Below are positions 26,986 through 34,716 of a stretch of DNA of 64,000 bases, piece by piece. This stretch comes from an uncultured Saprospiraceae bacterium (lineage in GTDB: Bacteria > Bacteroidota > Bacteroidia > Chitinophagales > Saprospiraceae). A model generated the notes under the pieces. That model worked only from the letters and a program-made list of their open reading frames with translations, searched no databases and had not been told where the DNA came from. The position numbers and the translations under genes were made by a program. Where the stretch lies: positions 62,001 through 126,000 of the forward strand of contig CALGAW010000040.1 in NCBI GenBank assembly GCA_937959115.1, given 5' to 3'. The stretch's first letter is position 1. The number at the start of each line of letters is the position of its first letter.

Positions 26986-28263
26986 TTAGATTCGTTCAAT
27001 TACTGGGATGTCTTTTACCACCATTTGGGCATTATTTCTAATTCGTTCTTCCAAAATTACCATTTTCCCTTTTTTAAGACGTTCAATAACTTCATGCTTG
27101 TAATGTCTAATGGTAATTAATTCTAAATTTTCATCTTTTAAAACCTTAAAATCTTTTGTCAAATCTTCCAATAACCCTTTGATTCTTCTGATTTTGTTGT
27201 CAACACAAACGGAGAAACTAATGGCACTATTTTGCATCATGTTTACTTTGATTCGGTGCTTGGCAAAGGCAAGGAAAATTGCACTCAAATTATCTTCTGC
27301 AACGAAGGAGAAATTTCGGGTAGAGATGTGCAATAATACTTGATTTTTCTCTACTACAATTACAGGAGGATACTGGCTTTCTAGATTTGCTGAAATGATG
27401 GTTCCACTTCCTTCTGGCTCTATAAACGATTTGACATACAGCGTAATGTTTTTATTTTGAAGGGGTTTGATTGTCTTTGGATGAATCACTTTAGCTCCAT
27501 AATAAGTCATTTCGATAGCTTCACGGTAAGACAGTCGATCTATCTTGGTTACGTGCTTGAATAGTCTTGGGTCTGCCGTCAAAACGCCTGGAACATCTTT
27601 CCAGATTGACATAGACTTTGCGTTGAGGCAATAGGCGAAAATGGCCGCTGAGTAATCGGATCCTTCTCGACCTAGGGTTGTTGTAAAATTCTCAGACGTA
27701 GATCCAATAAATCCTTGAGTGATAACAAGTCCCTTTTTTGCTTGATCAGGAACGATCTCATTCATTGTTTTTTCAGTGGTATACCAGTCAACTTTGGCTT
27801 CGCGGTGGGTATTATTCGTGTGAATGACATCTCTTGCGTCTAACCATTGGGCGGGTATTCCCGATTTGTTGAGGAATGCGGCTACTATTTTGGTAGAGAC
27901 CATTTCTCCGATTGATACGATTTGATCGTAGATGTAGTCGTATTGTTCTTGGGGCTCATCTTCTAGAATCCAATCAATTTCCACGAAGGAGTCGTTTATA
28001 CTGGCGAACACTTCATCTGATGGATCGAAGAGTTGTTTTAGGAGTTCAAAGTGCTGATTTCTGATGGCAGTGAGCGGTTCTTGGGCGTTTTTTTTCGGAT
28101 CGAAGTACGCGTCTACGACTTGCTCAAGGGCGTTGGTCGTTTTACCCATTGCGGAGATCACAACGACTGTGTGTTCGTCTGCGTATTGCTCTAAAATACG
28201 AACAACATTTTTTATTCCATCTGCATCTTTTACGGATGCACCTCCAAACTTAAATACTTTCAT
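26986..28263 (-). CDS. lysC: aspartate kinase
   Basis: Aspartokinase phosphorylates aspartate, the first step toward lysine, threonine, methionine and diaminopimelate. The product is 425 residues from the ATG at 28263 (MKVFKFGGASVK). Family motifs: KFGGASV (ATP/phosphate), VISAMGKTTN, GSDYSAAIFA, and two C-terminal ACT-like segments (VVEKNQVLLHISTRNFSF and VNMMQNSAISFSVCVD) for feedback control. A promoter box TAAATTTG lies just upstream and would be destroyed by starting at TTG 28284, which supports this start. No homoserine dehydrogenase is fused. The adjoining nuclease gene lies 47 bp downstream. Confidence 0.94.
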   Translation of the reverse strand: MKVFKFGGASVKDADGIKNVVRILEQYADEHTVVVISAMGKTTNALEQVVDAYFDPKKNAQEPLTAIRNQHFELLKQLFDPSDEVFASINDSFVEIDWILEDEPQEQYDYIYDQIVSIGEMVSTKIVAAFLNKSGIPAQWLDARDVIHTNNTHREAKVDWYTTEKTMNEIVPDQAKKGLVITQGFIGSTSENFTTTLGREGSDYSAAIFAYCLNAKSMSIWKDVPGVLTADPRLFKHVTKIDRLSYREAIEMTYYGAKVIHPKTIKPLQNKNITLYVKSFIEPEGSGTIISANLESQYPPVIVVEKNQVLLHISTRNFSFVAEDNLSAIFLAFAKHRIKVNMMQNSAISFSVCVDNKIRRIKGLLEDLTKDFKVLKDENLELITIRHYKHEVIERLKKGKMVILEERIRNNAQMVVKDIPVIERI

Positions 28264-28281
28264 GTTCACTAAATTGAGGCG

Positions 28282-28289
28282 CAAATTTA
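28282..28289 (-). promoter_or_regulatory. -7 promoter element TAAATTTG for lysC
   Basis: An exact TAnnTTTG match on the minus strand 19 bp upstream of the lysC ATG. A TTTT run stands ~19 bp further upstream in place of TTTG. The short leader leaves no room for a lysine riboswitch. Confidence 0.5.
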
Positions 28290-28364
28290 ATCAAAATTTG
28301 AAATCCAGAAAATAAAGTTTTTAACCTGGGCCTTAAGAACTACTAGTAGCAAGTTGATACTAGC

Positions 28365-28400
28365 AAAAAAATAGTGCCTGAATTACATAAACTCAGGCAC
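28365..28400 (-). terminator. rho-independent terminator of the glycosidase gene
   Basis: On the minus strand GTGCCTGA pairs perfectly with TCAGGCAC (stem 8 bp, loop 11 nt), followed by TATTTTTTT. It lies 19 bp after the stop of the gene at 28419-31643. Confidence 0.88.
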
Positions 28401-28418
28401 CACTTTATAGCCTTTACT

Positions 28419-31400
28419 TTACTGAAAGTAGATCAATAATTCAGAGTCGGCGTTATTTGCTGGATTCGTTTCTCCTCCACTGAAAGGCACCACCGTAACG
28501 GAAATAGTCGTCTGCCCATTCGTGTTTTGAGGATCATAAAAACCGATAAAGCCAAAGGATAAACTGTTACTAGCACTCAGCACACCACTAAATTCAAAAT
28601 TATGGAAGATGCCATTATCACCAGTATAGTTCCAAGCCGTATTGTCAACTATGTTAAAACCGATTTGAGTCAACCCTGGATCCCAAATGAAGTTGTATCG
28701 ATCGTCTGACGGCACTCGCACTTTTATCATAGAACCCTCTGTATCGTAACCAGCGACTTCTGACACCTTAATCACCGTAGAAACAGTTGAGACGCCCTGC
28801 ACATTCGCAGGAATAACAGTGGCAACAACAGATAAGTCAGGATCACCACAAGAACCTGAACCGCCAACTACGACACTCTGAATATCGCACAGCGTCCCAT
28901 CACTATATTGAAATTGAACAAGATAAGTACCTGGATTTACCGTAAGGGAAGGATTCGTCCCATTTGAACAACTTGTCAGCCAAGTCGCACACAACCAATC
29001 GACTAAGGTGTAATCAGGATTCATTACCTTCACATAATCGACATCGCCTGCATTGATCGTAACAGAAATTGAGTTACTTCCTGCTGAGATCACTCCACCA
29101 TTACAATCCGTATAGTCTGTTCCACAGCCAGTTCCTAGGCAGGTGCAACCATCTGCTTGTATTTCATCGTTGCTTGTATTTGGATCTCCGTCGTCGCATG
29201 AAGTACCAGGAGTTGTTGGTACATTGGGATCATTATCATCACAATCTTCAGCAGTACAGACGCCATCTCCATCATTATCACTAACGATGACCGATATATT
29301 ATCTATTTGGCAAACCGTACCATCTAAATACTGGACTTGAACAATGTAAGTGCCTGCTGCTACAGTCGCTTGAGCGTTTAACCCATTCGTACAAGTTGGA
29401 GTTAACCAAGCAGCACAGAACCAATCAACTAGGGTATAATCTGGCAACATGATTTTGGCAAATTCAAGATCAGTTCCAGTAACATCTACTGAAACAGTTC
29501 CTGAGCCTACAGTTACGTTGACTCCAGTACAAGAGACATAGGTGGTATCACATCCGCCAGTAGGTGGTACAATTCCCAGACAGGTGCATCCATCTCCTTG
29601 AATAACATCTCCTGAGGTAGCTGGATTTCCATCATCACATACAGTACCTGGAGTTGTTGGAATGTTAGGATTATTGTCGTCGCAATCCACTGCTGCACAT
29701 ACATTATCATTGTCCATGTCTACGCAGCTGCCGGGTACAACGACTGTTGATTGGCAAGTCGTTCCATCAGAATAGCCAATTTCTACGGTATATGTACCAG
29801 GTGTTACAGTTGCATTGTTTGTACTACCATTTGAACAAGGAGTAGCCGTAGAGGAGCATATAGTTCCGACTACCGTAGCACCACTTAAAACGTTGATAAA
29901 ATCGACATTCCCTGCCGTGATCGTTGCACTGATTGTATTCGGAGTGACAGAGATATTAGCTCCTGTACAAGGCGCACCAGTTAGTTTGATATAAGCAGGC
30001 ATCCTTGTCGCATTGATGATTGTTGTGGCCCCTGGAGACGTTCCTGTTACTGCGTTGAAGGTATTACCAGTTGTTGGAGTGTAAGGCTCGTTCACTTCAT
30101 CTCCTGTCGTTGCAAAGAAAGTTGCTGCATTACTAGAAACTGCATAGTTATTCGGAAGTGTAACAGCTTGATTCACGCTGACTTGATTGAATAAAGTGTT
30201 ATCTTCTGAGTGTGTTGGATTCCAGAACACTAGGTAAGCATCGCTGCCATCAGGTTCTGCAATAATATAAGCATACACCTCATTGGTCTCAGCGACTGCT
30301 TCATAAAACACCTTTGTCTTAAACATTGTCTGAAATTCATACAAAGAAAAGAAGGATGCTTTAGGATTTGCCCCATGTGCAGGATCCGCAGATCCACTGT
30401 TCCAAACTGGATGCAAGCCTAGTTCCCAGAAACCACTACTGCTGTAATAATCACCGTGATAGATGTTTGTCGTCCTATTTAGATCAAATGCCATATAAAA
30501 ATCAACACGCTCCATGTGATACCTACTCGTTATCATGTACATTCTTAGTATGTAAGCCGCTTGAGTTAATTCACCAACACCAACTGCTAAACCTGATCCA
30601 TTATCTACATTCCAAGAGTCATATCCTGTTTCTGTAAGCCATATTCCCTTATCTTTTAGAAGAGGATTTGAATCTCTAAATGCTAAACTAGCTATAAATC
30701 CAAGAAACTCGTTGTTTGGTTTTTCAGGATGCACCAGATCCAACGTACCTTCATCAAACGGATAAGAATGTATGTTGATGGCATGTAAATCTTCTAAAAC
30801 AGTGCAATTCCCGATGTTTAGATAGTCCCCGATTTGGTTAAACATATCAACACTGGAACCACAGTTAGAAAAATCTCGTTGAGAAGAAGTACAGATATTA
30901 TCTCTTGTAAATGCTTGAAATGACCCCGGCATAAGCTTGACTGGCCAAGTTGATTCATCTGCTCCATACTTTGCAACAAATGCATTATGGGCTCCTTGCA
31001 TCATAGCATGATAATCCTCCTCTATTGGATAATCCCAAAGCTCATTTCCTACTTGATAGTAATCTACTATTACATTATTCGGATCGCCATATCGATCTAA
31101 AAAAGTAGTTGTATAATTCTCGTAAGACTGTTCGATTTGCTGCGGAATTGTTAATCCACTTCCTGATGGCCACCAATCAGATTCGTTCCAAATCTTTTCT
31201 TTCCAAGTAAGTGGATCCTTGTTTAAAATCTCCGTCGCAGAGCTAATACTGGTAATCCCTTGATGATTGACAAAATTATCGTAGTTACCATTTCCAACGC
31301 CAAGAAACTGTGGGAATCCATTGACATCTTTCGGTTTTGTAAGACTGGCATAAGGCGTTCCAAATTGAAGTCCTTGATTAAAATCATAATCCATCGCTCG

Positions 31401-31643
31401 AAAAGCACGCATCTTAGTCGTGAGGAATCGAATTGGATTTTGCTTTTGTCCCAACCCTTGAAATTGCCCAGCATCATTTACACCAAACATATCGCCGTAA
31501 GCATATGGACTAGGCTTGTTATAGTCATTTGCCAGGTTTACTCGATCAGCGGGGTCTGAACCAGCATCTTTGTCAAGTAGACATTGAGAAAATCCGAAAA
31601 AGGGAATTAGAAAAATAGAAAGTAGAAGGGTAATTTTTTTCAT
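28419..31643 (-). CDS. large secreted clan GH-A-like glycosidase with alternating repeats
   Basis: A 1,074-residue exported protein with signal peptide 1-20. Residues ~30-480 look like a (beta/alpha)8 glycoside hydrolase of clan GH-A: the predicted acid/base Glu201 in VGNELWDY, His292 in INIHSYPFDEG and the predicted nucleophile Glu338 in WLTETGYDS are in the right order and spacing. The family (GH39- or GH5-like) cannot be fixed here. A beta-sandwich follows, then about 400 residues of alternating units, three of an unassigned beta type (DYTLVDW...CSNG...PGTY) and two acidic calcium-binding-like units (DCDDNxPNxPTTPGTxCDDG). The C-terminal ~125 residues match the C-terminus of the protein at 34717-36927. 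No T9SS type A domain is present. It may act on an extracellular polysaccharide. Confidence 0.75.
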   Translation of the reverse strand: MKKITLLLSIFLIPFFGFSQCLLDKDAGSDPADRVNLANDYNKPSPYAYGDMFGVNDAGQFQGLGQKQNPIRFLTTKMRAFRAMDYDFNQGLQFGTPYASLTKPKDVNGFPQFLGVGNGNYDNFVNHQGITSISSATEILNKDPLTWKEKIWNESDWWPSGSGLTIPQQIEQSYENYTTTFLDRYGDPNNVIVDYYQVGNELWDYPIEEDYHAMMQGAHNAFVAKYGADESTWPVKLMPGSFQAFTRDNICTSSQRDFSNCGSSVDMFNQIGDYLNIGNCTVLEDLHAINIHSYPFDEGTLDLVHPEKPNNEFLGFIASLAFRDSNPLLKDKGIWLTETGYDSWNVDNGSGLAVGVGELTQAAYILRMYMITSRYHMERVDFYMAFDLNRTTNIYHGDYYSSSGFWELGLHPVWNSGSADPAHGANPKASFFSLYEFQTMFKTKVFYEAVAETNEVYAYIIAEPDGSDAYLVFWNPTHSEDNTLFNQVSVNQAVTLPNNYAVSSNAATFFATTGDEVNEPYTPTTGNTFNAVTGTSPGATTIINATRMPAYIKLTGAPCTGANISVTPNTISATITAGNVDFINVLSGATVVGTICSSTATPCSNGSTNNATVTPGTYTVEIGYSDGTTCQSTVVVPGSCVDMDNDNVCAAVDCDDNNPNIPTTPGTVCDDGNPATSGDVIQGDGCTCLGIVPPTGGCDTTYVSCTGVNVTVGSGTVSVDVTGTDLEFAKIMLPDYTLVDWFCAAWLTPTCTNGLNAQATVAAGTYIVQVQYLDGTVCQIDNISVIVSDNDGDGVCTAEDCDDNDPNVPTTPGTSCDDGDPNTSNDEIQADGCTCLGTGCGTDYTDCNGGVISAGSNSISVTINAGDVDYVKVMNPDYTLVDWLCATWLTSCSNGTNPSLTVNPGTYLVQFQYSDGTLCDIQSVVVGGSGSCGDPDLSVVATVIPANVQGVSTVSTVIKVSEVAGYDTEGSMIKVRVPSDDRYNFIWDPGLTQIGFNIVDNTAWNYTGDNGIFHNFEFSGVLSASNSLSFGFIGFYDPQNTNGQTTISVTVVPFSGGETNPANNADSELLIYFQ

Positions 31644-31894
31644 GGTCAGTAGTTTGTTAGTTATCTTAAAATCCTCAATGTAGTTCGATTGAAAACAACT
31701 TATATTGGGTTAGGGAAACCAATATTAGAATAGTGGGTGACAATCTGATGATGCATTATAAATAAAAATAATAAAAACTCCGTGATTTCCTTAAGAAAGG
31801 CTTAGATATTTCACTTAACCGTAAGATATAATCCCTTTGAATTATTCAGTTCATCGATTATTCTAAACACGTTGTGTTATAAGGATGTTTTTGG

Positions 31895-31995
31895 GGCCTA
31901 CCCTCATTTCAGCCTCTTGGCCTCATTTCGTGTCGGGCTCTTCGACACTCTTTACGCTGCACTCCATTCAAACAACATCTGCGATCCCTAGGCCG
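31895..31995. repeat. Bacteroidota-type intergenic repeat (GTCGGGCT...ATCCCTA family)
   Basis: TTGGGGCCTACCC at the start, GTGTCGGGCTCTTCGACAC at 31931-31949 and TGCGATCCCTAGGCCG at 31980-31995 follow the outline of repeats I know from Flavobacteriia genomes (GGGCGTTCCC...GTCGGGCT...ATCCCTAACGC). The block GTCG...CGAC can form a hairpin. The rest of 31644-32002 is AT-rich and shows no gene. Confidence 0.45.
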
Positions 31996-32002
31996 TTCCA
32001 AT

Positions 32003-33412
32003 TTATTGCCTTGCGACCTTCCGAATCAGTGCCCAAGCCTCTTTCACATGCGTAGCGTTCACATTGGTCTGTGCGATACAAAGACGGATGGTATACTTCC
32101 CATTCAGTTTTGTGTGTGTTAGAAACAACTCGCCAGAATCATTTAACTGGCCAACGATACGAGCATTTAATGCATTCAACGCCTCTTCAGTCAACTCTTT
32201 ATCCGTTGGGCGATATCGAAAACACAACAAACAAAAGTAACGAGGAGAAAGCAGTTCGAAATCAGCAGTCTCACGTATTTCTGCTTCTAGGTTTTCCGCT
32301 AGCATGATATGCGTTCTAAGCCGTTCTTGAATACCAGTTACACCGAAATTTCGAATGACAAACCAGAGCTTTAATGCACGAAAGCGTCGCCCTAGTTGTA
32401 TTCCCCAGTCCTTGTAATTGATAACCGTATCGTCATTCCTAGTTTTTAGATATTCAGGTAAAATGCTAAATGCTCTAATCATCACATCCTTGTCCTTGAC
32501 AAAGTAAGCGGAGCAATCGAAGTTTGTAAACATCCATTTATGCGGATTAAAGACAAAACTATCCGCTAGCTCTACTCCATTGATTTGATGACGGTGTTCT
32601 GGCAAAACCATTGCGGTACCAGCAAACGCTGCGTCTACATGGAGCCAAATATCGTACCGCTGGCAGATCTCAGCTATTTGTTTTAACGGATCAACTGCAG
32701 TTGAACTGGTAGTTCCAATAGCGACAACAACGCAGGCAGGCTTCTTTCCATTTGCAATATCGTCTTTGATTGCAGTTTCCAATAGATCTGGTCGCATAGC
32801 GAAGTTCTGGTCTACGCCAATTGCTCTATAGTTATCAGACCCCATACCTGCAAGGCGCACTGCTTTTTCGATGGAAGAGTGAATGTGCTCGGAGGCGTAG
32901 ACGGTGAGTGGCTGATGAACTCCTTTTTTGTTTGTGGTGTATCCGCTATACTTTTCACGAGCAGAGATGATTGCTACTAAAGTTGAGGAAGAGGCACTTA
33001 CTTGAATACAGCCGTCCCAGTTCTTCGGAAGTTGTAGGAGGTCGATCAGCCAATTCATCACACGTTCTTCCATTTCTGTAGCTGCGGGGCTGGTTTCCCA
33101 GAGCATGCCTTGTGCTCCCATTGTAGCCGTCAGCATTTCTGCAAGTAGTGAGGGATAGCTTGAGTTTGCAGGAAAATAAGCAAAATACTTAGGATGTTGC
33201 CAATGCGTCATCCCTGGGACAACAATCCGCTTAAAGTCCTCAAATATTGTTTGGATTGACTCTGGTTCTTGTGGCGGATTTTCTGGTAATTGATTATAAA
33301 TCTCACCAGGTTTCACCTGAGAACGGACGGGTAGCTCCTCGATTTGCTCTAAGTAATCAGCCATCCAATCGACAAACTGATGAGCAGTTGCTCTAAACTC
33401 TTTTGAATTCAT
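32003..33412 (-). CDS. PLP-dependent group II decarboxylase (aromatic amino acid type)
   Basis: A 469-residue enzyme from the ATG at 33412 (MNSKEFRATAHQFVDWMADYL, typical for the family); the longer frame upstream adds an unrelated leader. It has the substrate-side HPKYFAYFPANSSYPSLLAEML, HVDAAFAGTAMV (Asp for the PLP ring nitrogen), and SFVFNPHKWMFTNFDCSAYFV with the PLP lysine. It should decarboxylate an aromatic or related L-amino acid in the cytoplasm. Tyrosine, DOPA, tryptophan and others are all possible; substrate residues cannot be resolved by eye. No transporter or amine pathway gene adjoins it. Confidence 0.9.
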   Translation of the reverse strand: MNSKEFRATAHQFVDWMADYLEQIEELPVRSQVKPGEIYNQLPENPPQEPESIQTIFEDFKRIVVPGMTHWQHPKYFAYFPANSSYPSLLAEMLTATMGAQGMLWETSPAATEMEERVMNWLIDLLQLPKNWDGCIQVSASSSTLVAIISAREKYSGYTTNKKGVHQPLTVYASEHIHSSIEKAVRLAGMGSDNYRAIGVDQNFAMRPDLLETAIKDDIANGKKPACVVVAIGTTSSTAVDPLKQIAEICQRYDIWLHVDAAFAGTAMVLPEHRHQINGVELADSFVFNPHKWMFTNFDCSAYFVKDKDVMIRAFSILPEYLKTRNDDTVINYKDWGIQLGRRFRALKLWFVIRNFGVTGIQERLRTHIMLAENLEAEIRETADFELLSPRYFCLLCFRYRPTDKELTEEALNALNARIVGQLNDSGELFLTHTKLNGKYTIRLCIAQTNVNATHVKEAWALIRKVARQ

Positions 33413-33849
33413 AGTTGTGAATTGTTCTACGAAAGTAGGGATTAATAACATATTAAACCAAAAACTTTTATTGACCATATCCTGCCTTAAACATGTCCTG
33501 GTTTAACATCTTCTTTTGTTAAGAAGGTCAACCCCGCACTATAACTACCCAACCAACAGACTATCAACCAATTACTTGTCATTCTACTAGGATTTACAAC
33601 TGTTAAATCGCCTTATCGATTAACAAATTATTAATAACTCGCCAATTATTCTTAATAAAAAAATAACGCACCAGAACACCCAAAATACAGTAAATCAGAC
33701 GTTTAAACATAAGTCTGGCATAAGAATGGCAATAACAGATTTCATATTTGATAATTGAATAAAAACATCTTACAAATTGCTTTACTAAACTAATTTATCA
33801 ACTCAACCCGAAGGACTAGCTTAAGAATTTGGGATTAAACAACTGAATC
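33413..33849. other. AT-rich gap without visible features
   Basis: Between divergent genes. It contains stretches of A/T repeats but no coding frame, terminator or exact -7 promoter match that I could support. Confidence 0.3.
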
Positions 33850-34416
33850 ATGAAAAAGAAAATTTGCATATTTATCTTGAATCTAGTTACCATCACAATG
33901 TTCGCTCAATCATATAAAACAGCAGCAGGACTAAGACTAGGAACGAATTATGGAATTTCTGTTCAGCAAAAAATAACAGATGATCTTACTGTTGAAGGCG
34001 TTGCACATTACGATTTTAGAAGCAAAGCAGACTTTAGTCTTGTTGGAAAACAGTACAAGAAATTGTTGATCAAAAACCTAACTTACTTCTACGGTGCAGG
34101 TTTACACAAGGGATGGATTAAGGATTATTATATCAATGATGAAGGAAATAGAATAGAGTTAGAAGGCCAAGAAACAAAAGATCCGATTGGCATAACAGGA
34201 ACAGCAGGTGTAGAAGTAACACTAGGAAAAATCAATGTATCGTTTGATTATCGTCCAAAGATCAATATCAGTGGCGGCCCGGGTTTGCTCAATCATGATA
34301 CAGCACTTACGCTACGCTATGTATTGATTAAAGAGAATAAAAAGGCATTGTTTGGTGGAAATAAGGGAAAAAACAAAGGAAAAACTACGAAACCTAAAAT
34401 TGGGAAACGTGGATAA
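33850..34416 (+). CDS. small outer-membrane beta-barrel-like protein
   Basis: A 188-residue protein with signal peptide 1-19 (...TMFAQ). About eight amphipathic strands follow: YKTAAGLRLGTNYGISVQQ, LTVEGVAHYDF, NLTYFYGAGLHKG, ITGTAGVEVTLG, INVSFDYRPKI and ALTLRYVLIKE. This fits a small porin-like outer-membrane barrel family of Bacteroidota. The last ~25 residues are a lysine/glycine tail (GGNKGKNKGKTTKPK). The function is unknown. A good terminator lies 60 bp downstream. Confidence 0.65.
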   Translation: MKKKICIFILNLVTITMFAQSYKTAAGLRLGTNYGISVQQKITDDLTVEGVAHYDFRSKADFSLVGKQYKKLLIKNLTYFYGAGLHKGWIKDYYINDEGNRIELEGQETKDPIGITGTAGVEVTLGKINVSFDYRPKINISGGPGLLNHDTALTLRYVLIKENKKALFGGNKGKNKGKTTKPKIGKRG

Positions 34417-34476
34417 TATAGAATGGAAATTTAGTGTTGTTATGTAAAATAGAACTTTATACAAAATGTATTTGGT

Positions 34477-34513
34477 AATACCGGAGTCTGATCAATCAGA
34501 TTTCGGTATTTTT
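34477..34513 (+). terminator. rho-independent terminator
   Basis: A two-part stem: AATACCG (34477-34483) with CGGTATT (34504-34510) and, inside it, TCTGAT with ATCAGA, followed by TTT and T-rich sequence. It closes the outer-membrane protein gene. Confidence 0.8.
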
Positions 34514-34544
34514 GTTTGCATACAGCACATATTTTTAATTTAAT

Positions 34545-34569
34545 TTTATGTTTCACAAATAAACATAAA
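34545..34569. other. perfect AT-rich hairpin
   Basis: TTTATGTTT (34545-34553) pairs with AAACATAAA (34561-34569) over a 7-nt loop, in the gap before the next large gene. It has no T-tract and could be a regulator site or a chance AT palindrome. Confidence 0.3.
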
Positions 34570-34716
34570 TGGAACTATATTTTTCTATAATTAAAATTTG
34601 GCAAATTTTATATTGATAATCGACACTTCATCTTATACATAATTATTTGCAATTTCAACAAAATTGTAATACTTTAATAAGAAATAATTTATTTCAACCA
34701 CCTAACCTCCACTCTT

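Noticed and set aside
28264-28360. Lysine riboswitch upstream of lysC
   Set aside because: The promoter box at 28282-28289 leaves a leader of fewer than 20 bases.
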